From contig CACONR010000010.1 in assembly GCA_902628565.1 (NCBI GenBank), forward strand, positions 1-36,393: a stretch of 36,393 nt of DNA, in the 5' to 3' direction. The DNA comes from an uncultured Pelagibacteraceae bacterium. Its GTDB lineage: Bacteria > Pseudomonadota > Alphaproteobacteria > Pelagibacterales > Pelagibacteraceae. Under the pieces are notes generated by a model, which saw only the letters and a program-made list of their open reading frames with translations, ran no database searches and was not told where the DNA came from. Within the stretch, counting starts at the first letter, position 1. Each line of letters starts with the position of its first letter. Positions 22,762 to 32,571 of the stretch are shown here, piece after piece. A program made the position numbers and the translations under genes.

Positions 22762-24915
22762 ATGGAACTTTTAAAGAAATATCCAAAAACATTTCAGTGG
22801 TTATTTTTATTAGTCGTATTTTTTGCTTTATGTTTCGCAATTGAAGTTCCAGAAACGTACAAATTCATTCGTGGTCAAGCAGAATTCGTAAAAGATCCAA
22901 ATCAAAGCAGTTACGTCTTTTTAGGCAAAGAGGTGAGATATTATGCTTTTGATGTCTTTTGGAGATTGCCACCATTACTTGGATGGTTACCTATTTGGAT
23001 TAACGACTCATTATTTTTCTTAATGAACGAATGGATGCCGATTGAAGTTTGGAATGAAGATACGCAAGAATTTAAAAGTCGCCCGATAGTTTTACAAATA
23101 AGCAGAAATTTGACTGCTTTCATGACTTTTTTGATAGAATTGATAAGAGAGATTTTATTAGGCGGTCTTGAAACTATAGTTGCATTTACTAGTTGGGATT
23201 GGATAGATAAAAACCCATGGGCTGAATTACCAGGATTACCTTGGACTATCGTTGCAGCAGGTGCAGCGCTACTTTCATACAAGCTAAGCGGTAAAGGTCT
23301 AGCTTTGTTTGCAGGTTTAACAATGATTTATATTTCTGTATTCGGTCAATGGAAACCTTCTATGCAAACCCTCTCATTTATATTAGTTGCTGCTCCATTA
23401 TCGTTTATTTTTGGTTTAGGATTAGGAATAGCAGCTTTTAAAAGTAAACGTGTAGAAAAAGCTTTATATCCAATATTGCTGGTAATGCAGACAATGCCGC
23501 AATATGCTGTGTTGGTACCAGCGTTGGTTCTTTTTGGAGTAGGTGATCATGCTGCAGTAATTATTACTATGGTTGTAGCAATACCCCCGATGATATTATT
23601 GACATTACTAGGTTTAAGAGCAGTGCCTCCAGAGGTAATTGAAGCGGGTAGAATGAGTGGATGTAATAATTTTCAATTAATGTTTAAAGTATTAATTCCA
23701 ACTGCAAGAAGAGATATTTTGATTGGGGTAAATCAAGTCATCATGGTGTGTTTTTCGATGGCAGTAATTTCAGCATTTATTGGAGCAAAAGGTTTAGGAT
23801 TCAATTTGTTATTAGCACTAAACCAACTAAACATTGGATTGGCCTTAGAAGCAGGCTTATGTATTAGCTTAATTGCAATTCTTTTAGATAAGATGTCTTT
23901 GGCATGGGCTAATAAACAAACTGATTATTTTGGAAATCTTACCTTTTATCAAAGAAACAAAAATTTTTTATTTTTTGGTATTATATTTGTTATTGGAATA
24001 TTGCTCGCTTATGTAGGAACTTTTTTATTTAAAGATACTTTTAATTATTTATTTGAAATTCCACACAATAAAGGAATATCAACTGCTGATTTTTGGAATA
24101 AAGGAGTAGATTGGATTTTTGAGACCTTCTTTATATATATCAAAGCGTTTAATACATGGTTGATACAGGATGTACTTCAGCCTATGAGAGCACTTTATTT
24201 AAGAATGCCTGCAATAGCTACAATAGTGTTAGTTGTTGGTGCAGGGTATCTAATCGGAGGCTTACGTTCAGCGATGATAGTTTGTACTTTAACTTTATTT
24301 ATCGCTTTTAGCCCTTGGTGGGATAGAGCTTTAGTTACAACATATATGGCGACCTTCGGAGTTATAGTTTCCTGTTTGATTGGGTTTACTGTAGGAACTT
24401 TATGTTTTCAAAATAAACATTCAGCAAATTTTATGTTGGGTGTATGTGATATTTTTCAAACATTCCCATCTTTTGTCTATTTAATTCCAGTGATGATGTT
24501 GTTCGGCATAACTGATACGTCTGTACTTATTGCAGTTATAGTTTATGCGACAATACCAGCTACAAGATATACAATTGAGGGACTTAGAAGTGTTCCAGCT
24601 GGACTACATGATGCAGCAACTATGTCAGGTGTAAATAAATTTCAAAGACTAACTAAAATAGAATTTCCTTTGGCATTCCCACATATGATGCTTGGTATAA
24701 ATCAGACAATTGTATTTGCTTTATTTATGGTGATCATAGGAGCATTTATTGGAACAGAAGATTTAGGTCAATATATTTTAAAAGCATTGTCAGATAAAAA
24801 AGGTGCTGGAATTGGATTAACGCTTGGTATCTGTGTAGCTTTTATTGCTTTAATATTCGATAACTTAATCAGAGCCTATGTTCAAAAAAGAAAAAAACAC
24901 TTGGGTATTGATTAA
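22762..24915 (+). CDS. tmoV: Two-domain permease of the TmoXWV TMAO importer
   Basis: A 717-aa inner-membrane permease that fuses two ProW-type domains. EAA-type loops are at EVIEAGRMSGCNNFQLMFKV in the first half and GLHDAATMSGVNKFQRLTKI in the second half, each followed by FPxAxxxMxxGINQ-type continuations. The fused double permease is the known TmoV plan. I take the ATG at 22762; an in-frame TTG at 22756 would overlap tmoW by 4 nt and add two residues (an alternative start). It converges with tmm, with only 7 nt between the stop codons. Confidence 0.85.
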   Translation: MELLKKYPKTFQWLFLLVVFFALCFAIEVPETYKFIRGQAEFVKDPNQSSYVFLGKEVRYYAFDVFWRLPPLLGWLPIWINDSLFFLMNEWMPIEVWNEDTQEFKSRPIVLQISRNLTAFMTFLIELIREILLGGLETIVAFTSWDWIDKNPWAELPGLPWTIVAAGAALLSYKLSGKGLALFAGLTMIYISVFGQWKPSMQTLSFILVAAPLSFIFGLGLGIAAFKSKRVEKALYPILLVMQTMPQYAVLVPALVLFGVGDHAAVIITMVVAIPPMILLTLLGLRAVPPEVIEAGRMSGCNNFQLMFKVLIPTARRDILIGVNQVIMVCFSMAVISAFIGAKGLGFNLLLALNQLNIGLALEAGLCISLIAILLDKMSLAWANKQTDYFGNLTFYQRNKNFLFFGIIFVIGILLAYVGTFLFKDTFNYLFEIPHNKGISTADFWNKGVDWIFETFFIYIKAFNTWLIQDVLQPMRALYLRMPAIATIVLVVGAGYLIGGLRSAMIVCTLTLFIAFSPWWDRALVTTYMATFGVIVSCLIGFTVGTLCFQNKHSANFMLGVCDIFQTFPSFVYLIPVMMLFGITDTSVLIAVIVYATIPATRYTIEGLRSVPAGLHDAATMSGVNKFQRLTKIEFPLAFPHMMLGINQTIVFALFMVIIGAFIGTEDLGQYILKALSDKKGAGIGLTLGICVAFIALIFDNLIRAYVQKRKKHLGID

Positions 24916-24922
24916 TTTAAGA

Positions 24923-26254
24923 CTATTTATCTAAAAAAGTTTTTGAAGAGTCATCCATAGCAGTTGCCCATGGAGTATGATGTATTGGAGCAATGGAGCC
25001 AGTTACAGGTGATGAAAAAGATTTATTTCTGTAAGTTGAAATATCCTCAACTTTGTGATGTTCCCACTCCTTAAAGTGTTTTCTTATTAACTCAAAATCA
25101 ATTTTTGGATAATCAGACATTTCATGAAGCTCTTTTGTATACTCAGTTTGAAAATCAATCATTTGATCAGGATTTTCTAGTTTTTCTTCCATTGCGACCC
25201 ACTTATTAATATCTTTTGTAACTTCACTATCATTAGGTATTTTAATCTTATTCATAATCACATCTCTTGCGTACCAAGCTTGGCAATCAAACATATTAAA
25301 CGTATGGAATTGATCTTGCATTCCAAGATATAAAAGTTTGTGATTATCTTGCCAAATTACTCCTTTAAATAATTTTGGTGGATATAACCTGTTTCTAGTT
25401 TTTAATTGTAAATTCTCTTCTAAAAAAGGAAAATGGTGTAGATAACCAGTGCATAAAATTACAACATCAGCTTCTTGCTCAGTTCCATCTTTAAATATTG
25501 CTTTTTTTCCAACTAATTTATCTAGATAATGAACTTCTTTCATGCCATCGGGCCATTTAAATCCCATCGGATTATGTCTGTAACCAATGGTAACACTCTT
25601 GGCTCCGTATTTATTACACTGAAGAGCAATATCCTCTGCTGAATAGCTACTACCTAGCACTATAACATTTTTATCTCTAAACTCCTCTGCATCTCTAAAA
25701 TCATGTGAGTGCATAATTCTTCCTGGAAAAGAACTCATTCCTTCATACTCTGGAATAAATGGAACCGAAAAATGACCCGTAGAAACTACCACATAATCAA
25801 AATTATCTTTTAAAATTTTATTATTAACTTTATCTTGATAACTCAGCTCAAACTTATCATCTTTAAAAATTGTATTAACAACTCTAGTATTAAACTTAAT
25901 CTTATTCTTTAAATTTCCTTTACTTACTCTCCCAACAATATAATCAAATAATACCTCTCTAGGTGGAAAAGATGGTATCGGTTTTCCAAAATGTTCATCG
26001 AATGAGTAATCTGCAAATTCTAAACATTCTTTGGGTCCATTCGACCAAAGATATCTGTACATACTATTTGGAACTGGATCACCATACTGATCAGAACCTG
26101 TTCTCCAACTATAATTCCATAATCCTCCCCAAGTTTCTTGTTTCTCAAAACAAACTACCTCAGGTATTTTTTCACCATTTTTTTCCGCTAGTTCAAAGGC
26201 TCTCAACATTGATAAGCCACAAGGCCCTGCACCAATAATCGCTACTTTTGTCAT
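24923..26254 (-). CDS. tmm: Trimethylamine monooxygenase (Tmm), FMO family
   Basis: Oxidises trimethylamine to TMAO with FAD, NADPH and O2 in the cytoplasm. At 443 aa it has the normal length. The FAD motif is GAGPCG at 8-13, followed by the Tmm-type stretch ETWGGLWNYSWRTG. The FMO signature FPGRIMHSHDF is at 176-186 and the NADPH motif GSSYSAED at 201-208, followed by GYRHNPMGFKWPDG. Close relatives also accept dimethylsulfide, indole or dimethylamine at lower rates, so some side activity is possible. It is transcribed towards tmoV and shares a 77-nt upstream region with the GpsA-like gene. Assignment is strong from motifs and context. Confidence 0.93.
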   Translation of the reverse strand: MTKVAIIGAGPCGLSMLRAFELAEKNGEKIPEVVCFEKQETWGGLWNYSWRTGSDQYGDPVPNSMYRYLWSNGPKECLEFADYSFDEHFGKPIPSFPPREVLFDYIVGRVSKGNLKNKIKFNTRVVNTIFKDDKFELSYQDKVNNKILKDNFDYVVVSTGHFSVPFIPEYEGMSSFPGRIMHSHDFRDAEEFRDKNVIVLGSSYSAEDIALQCNKYGAKSVTIGYRHNPMGFKWPDGMKEVHYLDKLVGKKAIFKDGTEQEADVVILCTGYLHHFPFLEENLQLKTRNRLYPPKLFKGVIWQDNHKLLYLGMQDQFHTFNMFDCQAWYARDVIMNKIKIPNDSEVTKDINKWVAMEEKLENPDQMIDFQTEYTKELHEMSDYPKIDFELIRKHFKEWEHHKVEDISTYRNKSFSSPVTGSIAPIHHTPWATAMDDSSKTFLDK

Positions 26255-26331
26255 TAAATTATAAAATTAATAATTTTTAAATGTATTTTACTAACAAAAT
26301 GGCCACAATTACAATAAAATAATTATTAGTT

Positions 26332-27291
26332 ATGAAAAATATCTTGATCATAGGTGGTGGCGCTATGGGTTCAGCTTTTACATTTCCTTGTATAGATAAT
26401 AATAATAGAGTTACAATAACCGAGCCTTATAGCAAAAGATTTATTAAAGACTTATCTTCAAAATATAAATATCATTCTTCACTTAAAGTAAAACTGCCAA
26501 AAAAAGTAAGATTTAAAAACTTTTCTAAAAATTTATTAATAGGAAAATTTGATTTGATAGTTGTAGCTTTGAGTTTGTCTGGAATAAACTTCATAGGTGA
26601 AGAGTTAAAAAGACTAAAGGAAAAAACTCCAATTTTAGTTTTGACCAAAGGTTTAAAATATGACAAGAAACTAAATAGAATATTTACAATTTCTGACCAA
26701 TTAAAAAAAATCTATAACTTAAGAAATATTTCTGTTTTAAAAGGTCCTTGTTTAGCTAAAGAACTGGCAAGAAAAAAAAAAACAAGTGTTATTATTGCAA
26801 ATCAAAATATTAAGGCTGCAAAAGATATTGGTAGATATATATCTACCAAATATTATTTAATAGAATATTCAAAAGATGTTGTTGGTATTGAGGTTAGTTC
26901 AGCAATAAAAAATATATATTCCATGATAATAGGGGCTGGACAAAATTTAAATACGTCATCAAATTTATTCCAAAAGTCAATGAATGAGATGAAATATTTT
27001 GTAAAATATTTTAAAGGCAAAGAAGAGACAATTTTAGGTTTAGCAGGTGTTGGAGATTTGTATGTTAGTGCTGCTGGTGGAAGAAATAGTAAAATGGGTA
27101 GTTATTTAGGTAGAGGATATACATTTAAATCAGCAAAAAAAAAATTTATGTTTAAAGATACTGTTGAAGGTGAGCAGCTTGCTAGAGAAATTGCTCCTTT
27201 TATCTTAAAGAAAATGAGTAAAAAAAATATTCCCTTGATGATGAATTTATTAAAAGCAATCCTAAAAAATAAAAAACTAAAGATTAATTAA
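26332..27291 (+). CDS. GpsA-like NAD(P)-dependent glycerol-3-phosphate dehydrogenase family protein
   Basis: A 319-aa Rossmann dehydrogenase: GGGAMG at 8-13, VVALSLSG, LTKGL with Lys106, a GPCLAKELARKK block (GpsA usually has GPSFAxE) and the catalytic Lys193 block GIEVSSAIKNIYSMIIGAG, ending with GLAGVGDLYVSAAGGRNS. All the active-site landmarks of glycerol-3-phosphate dehydrogenase are present, but the sequence is divergent and very Lys-rich. Housekeeping GpsA may be elsewhere. Here it leads a three-gene run with an iron alcohol dehydrogenase and a class I amidotransferase, 8 nt and -4 nt apart, which suggests a small pathway for a polyol or alcohol phosphate. The substrate is uncertain. 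Confidence 0.7.
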   Translation: MKNILIIGGGAMGSAFTFPCIDNNNRVTITEPYSKRFIKDLSSKYKYHSSLKVKLPKKVRFKNFSKNLLIGKFDLIVVALSLSGINFIGEELKRLKEKTPILVLTKGLKYDKKLNRIFTISDQLKKIYNLRNISVLKGPCLAKELARKKKTSVIIANQNIKAAKDIGRYISTKYYLIEYSKDVVGIEVSSAIKNIYSMIIGAGQNLNTSSNLFQKSMNEMKYFVKYFKGKEETILGLAGVGDLYVSAAGGRNSKMGSYLGRGYTFKSAKKKFMFKDTVEGEQLAREIAPFILKKMSKKNIPLMMNLLKAILKNKKLKIN

Positions 27292-27299
27292 TTATATTT

Positions 27300-28460
27300 A
27301 TGAAAATTAATTGGAATTATCCAACAACAGTTTGGGTAGGAGAAAATAGAATTTATGAATTGAGTGAAGCTTGTAAAAATTTAAATGTAACTAAACCATT
27401 ATTTGTTACTGATAAAGATTTAGTAAACTTACCTTTTATAAAAAATATTATTTCTGATAATCTTAAAAAATTCAAAGAATTAGAGGTTTTTTCGAATTTC
27501 ACAGGTAACCCGATTGGTGAAAATGTTGATGAGGGTGTTGCTCAATTTAAAAAAAAAAAGTGTGATGGAATTATAGCTATTGGAGGAGGTAGTGCTCTTG
27601 ACGTTGGTAAAGCAATCAGTTTTATGTCTGCTCAAACAAGACCTATTTGGGACTTTGAGGATATCGGTGAAAACTGGAAAAGAGCTACAACAGAAAACAT
27701 CCCTCCAATAATTGCAATACCAACAACAGCTGGAACAGGATCAGAAACAGGAAGAGCGTCTGCAATTATAAACAAAAAAACTGGAATAAAAAAAATTATA
27801 TTTCATCCAAAAATTTTACCAGCAATTGTAATATTAGATCCTCTATTGACATTAGATCTTTCTCCACGATTAACCGCAGCAACAGGTATGGATGCATTAG
27901 CTCACAACCTTGAAGCGTTTTGCGCACCCAACTTTCATCCAATGGCAGATGGAATAGCTTTGGAAGGAATAAAATTAATTAAAGACTCACTTTTAATAGC
28001 TTTTGAAGACGGAAAAAATATTGATGCACGACAAAAGTTATTATCAGCTTCATCTATGGGTTCTACAGCTTTTCAAAAGGGATTAGGTGCAATACACTCA
28101 TTGAGTCATCCAATTAACTCACAATTTAATGTCCATCATGGTTTATCCAATGCAATTTTTATGCCATACGTTTTGACATTTAATAAATCTTCAATTGAAA
28201 AAAAAATAGTTTCTATATGTGATTATCTGGATTTAAAAAAAAATTTTGAAAGTTTCTTAGAATGGATATTAGATTTAAGGAGCAACTTGAACATTCCAAA
28301 TAAATTATCTGATATCATGGATTGCACTAAAATAAATCTTGATCAGTTATCTCAGATGGCATTAGAAGATCCCTCAACCAGTGGAAATCCAAAAAAAGTA
28401 AATAAAGATGATTTAAAAAAGATGTACGAATATAGTATTTCAGGAAAATTATTTAAATGA
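27300..28460 (+). CDS. Iron-containing (group III) alcohol dehydrogenase
   Basis: A 386-aa Fe-ADH. The NAD-binding GGGSALDVGK is at 96-105 and PTTAGTGSETGRASAI follows. The metal ligands match FucO: Asp198, His202 (GMDALAHNLEAF), His266 (HSLSHPINS) and His280 (VHHGLSNAIFMP). SAR11 Fe-ADH of this kind has been linked to oxidation of short alcohols including methanol, which would put its product, formaldehyde, into the same C1 pool as the amine genes. The true substrate cannot be read from the sequence. It overlaps the next gene by 4 nt (ATGA). Confidence 0.88.
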   Translation: MKINWNYPTTVWVGENRIYELSEACKNLNVTKPLFVTDKDLVNLPFIKNIISDNLKKFKELEVFSNFTGNPIGENVDEGVAQFKKKKCDGIIAIGGGSALDVGKAISFMSAQTRPIWDFEDIGENWKRATTENIPPIIAIPTTAGTGSETGRASAIINKKTGIKKIIFHPKILPAIVILDPLLTLDLSPRLTAATGMDALAHNLEAFCAPNFHPMADGIALEGIKLIKDSLLIAFEDGKNIDARQKLLSASSMGSTAFQKGLGAIHSLSHPINSQFNVHHGLSNAIFMPYVLTFNKSSIEKKIVSICDYLDLKKNFESFLEWILDLRSNLNIPNKLSDIMDCTKINLDQLSQMALEDPSTSGNPKKVNKDDLKKMYEYSISGKLFK

Positions 28461-29239
28461 AAAAAATACTTATCGTTGAGGGAAATCCCAGGAAAGAGAA
28501 TGAGAGTTTTCAAAAAGTAGGAATACAAACACACACTGAAAGTTTAAAAGATAGCCTCAATTATTTTGAAGAAGAATTAAAATTGGATGTAGTAAATCCA
28601 TCATCTGACGAGAGTATCGAGTCAGTAAAAAATAATCTTTCAAATTATGATGGATTAATTTGGGGTGGTAGTAGTCTAAATATTTATAATAATACACCTG
28701 AAATAAGAAAACAGATTGAATTCATGAAAGAATGTCAAAAAAAAGTTGTAAATATTCTAGCCATATGTTGGGGTATGCAGGTAGCTGTGACTGCTGCCGG
28801 AGGAGAAGTAAAAAAAGCTGATAATTCACATATTGGTATAGCTAATGAAATTATAATTAATAAGGTTGGTCAAGATCACCCGCTTTATCAAAAAAAAGAT
28901 AAAAAATTTAATTCACCAGCTTTTAATTTTGATGAAGTCAAAATACTTCCGAAAAATGCAATCTGTTTAGCGTCAAATAAAATAAATAAAGTTCAAAGTT
29001 TATATTTTGAAATAAATGATAGTAAGGTTTGGGGATTACAATATCACCCAGAGATAACTTATGAGAAAATGATAAGTTTAATTAAATTTAGAAAAGATAG
29101 ATTAATAAATTTGAGAAAAGTTTTTAAAGATGAAAAAGATGTAGAAAATCATATATCCTTTATCAAAAAAGAAATTTTAGTGACAAATAAAGATAAAAGA
29201 ATGATGGAGTTAAAAAACTGGTTAAATAGTCTTAATTAA
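28457..29239 (+). CDS. Class I (type 1) glutamine amidotransferase-like protein
   Basis: A 260-aa GuaA-type amidotransferase domain with an intact triad: Cys104 ([16 protein letters not shown]), His197 and Glu199 ([11 protein letters not shown]). It has no fused synthetase domain, so it needs a partner or acts as a free hydrolase of a gamma-glutamyl compound. Family members include PuuD-like and GATase1 YLR126C-like proteins. It is translationally coupled to the Fe-ADH (ATGA overlap) and converges with fhs, the two stop codons overlapping by 4 nt. Because this region handles gamma-glutamyl amides, it could hydrolyse one of those. That is inference. Confidence 0.75.
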   Translation: MKKILIVEGNPRKENESFQKVGIQTHTESLKDSLNYFEEELKLDVVNPSSDESIESVKNNLSNYDGLIWGGSSLNIYNNTPEIRKQIEFMKECQKKVVNILAICWGMQVAVTAAGGEVKKADNSHIGIANEIIINKVGQDHPLYQKKDKKFNSPAFNFDEVKILPKNAICLASNKINKVQSLYFEINDSKVWGLQYHPEITYEKMISLIKFRKDRLINLRKVFKDEKDVENHISFIKKEILVTNKDKRMMELKNWLNSLN

Positions 29240-30921
29240 AATAAACCCTCTATTTCACCTTTTTTGTTTAATTTAATCGAGTCAGCTGCAGGCACCCTTG
29301 GTAAGCCTGGCATTGTCATGATTGCTCCACAAACCACAACTATAAATTCAGCACCAGACGATAATCTAATTTCTCTTATTGGTAAAGCATGTCCAGTTGG
29401 TGCACCTTTTAAATTGGGATCGGTTGAAAAACTATATTGAGTTTTTGCAACACAAATAGGTAATTCTCCATATCCAGATTCTTCAAAAATTTTAAGCTGA
29501 TCTCTAATTTTTGTGTCAGCTATAACTTCATCAGCTCTATAAATTTCTTTTGCAATTGTCTCAATTTTTTTAAATAGGGGTAATTTACTGTCATATAAAA
29601 ATTTAAAATTTGCCTCATTTTTTTCACATAACTCAGTAACATGACTTGCTAATTCTTTTGTACCTTCGCCTCCATTAGCCCAATGTTTACATAGACTTGC
29701 TTTTACTCCAAGCTTTTCACAAAACTCTATTAATGCTTTTACCTCTTTATCAGTATCTTTTATAAAATGATTTACAGCTATAGCGACTGGTAATCCAAAC
29801 TTTTTAACATTTTCAATGTGTCTTTGAAGATTTATTAATCCTTTTTTTAAAGCATCAACATTTTCATTTTTTAAGTCATCTTTTGCAACTCCACCATGCA
29901 TTTTTAATGCTCTAATAGTAGCAACAATTACAACACAACTTGGTTTTAAATTTGATTTTCTACATTTTATATCAAGAAACTTTTCTGCACCAAGATCAGC
30001 ACCAAAACCAGCTTCAGTCACAACATAATCTGCGAGTTTTAATCCAGCTTTAGTTGCAATAACAGAATTACATCCATGAGCGATATTAGCAAATGGTCCC
30101 CCATGTATTATTGCAGGATTGTTTTCTAATGTTTGGGTCACATTAGGTCTTAAAGCTTCTTTTAACAGAACAGTCATAGGACCTTGAGCTTTTAAATCTT
30201 TCGCGTAAATAGGTTTTTTCTCTCTTGTATAAGCTACCGTGATATTCCCTATTCTTTTTTCTAAGTCTTCAAGATTATTTGCAAGACAAAAGATAGCCAT
30301 AATTTCTGAGGCAACGGTAATATCAAAACCATCTTCTCTTGGAAAACCGTTTGCTACACCACCAAGGTTAATGTTAATTGATCTAAGAGCTCTATCATTC
30401 ATATCCATCACTCTTTTCCAAACTATTCTTCTTACATCTATGTTGAGTTTATTTCCCCAGTAGATATGATTGTCGATTAATGCTGACAAAAGATTATGTG
30501 CAGATGTTATTGCATGAAAATCACCAGTAAAATGGAGATTGATTTGTTCCATTGGTACAACTTGAGCATATCCACCACCTGCTGCACCACCTTTCATTCC
30601 AAAAGAGGGACCAAGGCTTGGCTCTCTTAGGCAAACAATAGATTTTTTTCCTATTTTGTTTAATCCATCATTTAAACCTACTGATGTAGTTGTTTTACCT
30701 TCCCCAGCTGGAGTAGGAGTTATAGCTGTTACTAAGATTAACTTTCCGTCAGGTTTATCTTTTAATTTTTCCAAATACTCCAGGTTCACTTTAGCAATAT
30801 GTCTACCCATCGGACTAAATGCTGAGCTTTCATCTGGAACATTTACTTTAGCTAAAATATCCTTAATTGGTTGCATTTTAGCTTCTCTTGCTATTTGGAT
30901 ATCTGATTTTATGTCGCTCAT
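29236..30921 (-). CDS. fhs: Formate-tetrahydrofolate ligase (formyl-THF synthetase)
   Basis: ATP-dependent interconversion of formate + THF and 10-formyl-THF. At 561 aa it has the usual length. The P-loop [11 protein letters not shown] is at 69-79 and [11 protein letters not shown] follows; other family blocks are [49 protein letters not shown] and [19 protein letters not shown]. In this setting it allows C1 units from methyl groups, oxidised on THF, to be released as formate with ATP gain, or formate to be assimilated. It is divergent from soxB with 123 nt between them. Confidence 0.96.
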   Translation of the reverse strand: MSDIKSDIQIAREAKMQPIKDILAKVNVPDESSAFSPMGRHIAKVNLEYLEKLKDKPDGKLILVTAITPTPAGEGKTTTSVGLNDGLNKIGKKSIVCLREPSLGPSFGMKGGAAGGGYAQVVPMEQINLHFTGDFHAITSAHNLLSALIDNHIYWGNKLNIDVRRIVWKRVMDMNDRALRSININLGGVANGFPREDGFDITVASEIMAIFCLANNLEDLEKRIGNITVAYTREKKPIYAKDLKAQGPMTVLLKEALRPNVTQTLENNPAIIHGGPFANIAHGCNSVIATKAGLKLADYVVTEAGFGADLGAEKFLDIKCRKSNLKPSCVVIVATIRALKMHGGVAKDDLKNENVDALKKGLINLQRHIENVKKFGLPVAIAVNHFIKDTDKEVKALIEFCEKLGVKASLCKHWANGGEGTKELASHVTELCEKNEANFKFLYDSKLPLFKKIETIAKEIYRADEVIADTKIRDQLKIFEESGYGELPICVAKTQYSFSTDPNLKGAPTGHALPIREIRLSSGAEFIVVVCGAIMTMPGLPRVPAADSIKLNKKGEIEGLF

Positions 30922-30974
30922 TTAAACTTGTTAAATATAAAAAACTGGTCGATTAGTATCTCTTTTTAACACCT

Positions 30975-31002
30975 TTGGAAATATCTAAAAATTATATATA
31001 AA
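30975..31002 (+). promoter_or_regulatory. Possible sigma-70 promoter of soxBDAG
   Basis: TTGGAA (30975-30980), 16-nt spacer, TATAAA (30997-31002), 42 nt before the soxB ATG, inside the 123-nt region shared with divergent fhs. It is the best match there but the AT content makes chance hits common. Confidence 0.35.
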
Positions 31003-31044
31003 AAAAATATGAACTATTTATATTCATTATTATAAAAATGGGTT

Positions 31045-32301
31045 ATGCAAAAATATTCAGTTTTTAGTTTAATCAAAAATGCCCTTTCTAATCACGAGAA
31101 TTGGGATTTAGCTTGGAAAGACCCCGCACCTAAAAAAGAGTATGATGTCGTGATTATTGGTGGTGGAGGTCATGGTCTAGCAACAGCATATTATTTGGCG
31201 AAAGAGCACAACATAACCAATGTGGCCATCATAGAAAAAGGTTGGATTGGTGGAGGAAACGTTGGACGTAATACTACGATTATTAGATCAAATTATATGT
31301 ATGATGAAAATGCGTTATTTAGTGAATTCGGAATGAATCTGTGGAGAAAGATGAGCCAAGATTTAAACTACAACGTGATGTTTTCTCCAAGAGGAATTAT
31401 AAATTTAGCTCACTCTGATGCTCAAATGAATGTTTATGCTAGAAGAGGTAATTCTATGCGTTTAAATGGTATAGATGCGGTTCTTCTAAATAGAGAGCAA
31501 GTAAAAGAAATTATTCCAATGGCTGATTTTTCTGAAAATGTTAGATTTCCAATCTTTGGTGGATTAATGCAACCTAGCGCAGGTACGGCTAGACATGATG
31601 CAGTAGCGTGGGGTTATGCGCGTCAAGCAGACTCAATGGGCGTAGATATAATACAAAACTGCGAAGTAATTGGTTTTGATATTTCTGCAGGTAAAGTTAA
31701 TGGGATTAGAACATCAAGAGGAGAAATTAAAGCTAAAAAAATTGGACTATGTGTTGCAGGTAGCACAAATATTTTGGCTGAAAAATTAAATATGACCTTG
31801 CCAATTGAAACACATTTATTACAAGCTTGTGTATCGGAACCAGTAAAACCAGTTTTAGATAATGTGGTTACTTTTGGTGCTGGACATTTTTATATAAGTC
31901 AATCAGATAAAGGTGAAATGGTTATGGGAGGTGATTTAGATGGCTATAATAGTTACGCCCAACGAGGTAATTTACCAACGCTTCAGCATGTACTTACAGA
32001 AGGAATTGCCATGATGCCATTTTTAAGTAAATTAAAAATGTTAAGAACATGGGGTGGTATAATGGATATGTCCATGGATGGCTCACCAATTATTGATAAA
32101 ACACACATTGAAGGCTTGTATTTAAATTGTGGATGGTGTTACGGAGGATTTAAAGCTACACCGGCATCTGGTTGGACTTTTGCTCATACAATTGCACAAG
32201 ATAGAGTTCATGAATTAAATGCTGGATATAGTTTAAATAGATTTAATACAGGTCATTTACTAGACGAAAAAGGGCTTGGAACAAAAACTTGGATTTCATA
32301 A
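31045..32301 (+). CDS. soxB: Sarcosine oxidase beta subunit (or N-methylglutamate dehydrogenase MgdA)
   Basis: A 418-aa FAD protein of the heterotetrameric sarcosine oxidase type that oxidises the N-methyl group. The dinucleotide motif is YDVVIIGGGGHGLATAYYLA (about 34-53), followed by GWIGGGNVGRNTTIIRSNY. His184 (GTARHDAVAWGYARQAD) matches the residue that carries covalent FMN in SoxB, and ISQSDKGEMVMGGDLDGYN and NCGWCYGGFKATPASGW complete the family signature. It is followed without a gap by soxD (TAAATG). SoxBDAG and MgdABCD share this plan. Because the window has GmaS and MgsABC but no other Mgd-like set, this operon could demethylate N-methylglutamate; sarcosine is the alternative. Confidence 0.85.
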   Translation: MQKYSVFSLIKNALSNHENWDLAWKDPAPKKEYDVVIIGGGGHGLATAYYLAKEHNITNVAIIEKGWIGGGNVGRNTTIIRSNYMYDENALFSEFGMNLWRKMSQDLNYNVMFSPRGIINLAHSDAQMNVYARRGNSMRLNGIDAVLLNREQVKEIIPMADFSENVRFPIFGGLMQPSAGTARHDAVAWGYARQADSMGVDIIQNCEVIGFDISAGKVNGIRTSRGEIKAKKIGLCVAGSTNILAEKLNMTLPIETHLLQACVSEPVKPVLDNVVTFGAGHFYISQSDKGEMVMGGDLDGYNSYAQRGNLPTLQHVLTEGIAMMPFLSKLKMLRTWGGIMDMSMDGSPIIDKTHIEGLYLNCGWCYGGFKATPASGWTFAHTIAQDRVHELNAGYSLNRFNTGHLLDEKGLGTKTWIS

Positions 32302-32571
32302 ATGCTTCATATCAAGTGTCCACATTGTGGAATGAGATCACAAAATGAATTTTCCTATGGTGGAGATGCTAGTGTTAAAAGACCTGAACTAGGAAAAGAT
32401 GTATCAGATCAAGATTGGAATAATTTTGTTTACAACAGAAAAAGCTTGAGAGGAAAACATTGGGAGCTGTGGCAACATTTGTCTGGATGTCGACAATGGA
32501 TTAAAGTTGAGAGGGATACCGGCTCTCATGAAATCTTTAAAACTTTAAAAGCCGAAGAAGAAATTTCATAA
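32302..32571 (+). CDS. soxD: Sarcosine oxidase delta subunit (or MgdB)
   Basis: An 89-aa zinc-binding subunit. Cys6 and Cys9 (KCPHCGMRSQNEF) with His59 and Cys63 (WQHLSGCRQWIKVERDT) fit the known C-C-H-C site of SoxD. The family blocks EFSYGGDASVKRP and VERDTGSHEI are present. The ATG directly follows the soxB stop codon, and the stop overlaps soxA by one base (TAATG), so the subunits should be made in equal amounts. Confidence 0.9.
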   Translation: MLHIKCPHCGMRSQNEFSYGGDASVKRPELGKDVSDQDWNNFVYNRKSLRGKHWELWQHLSGCRQWIKVERDTGSHEIFKTLKAEEEIS

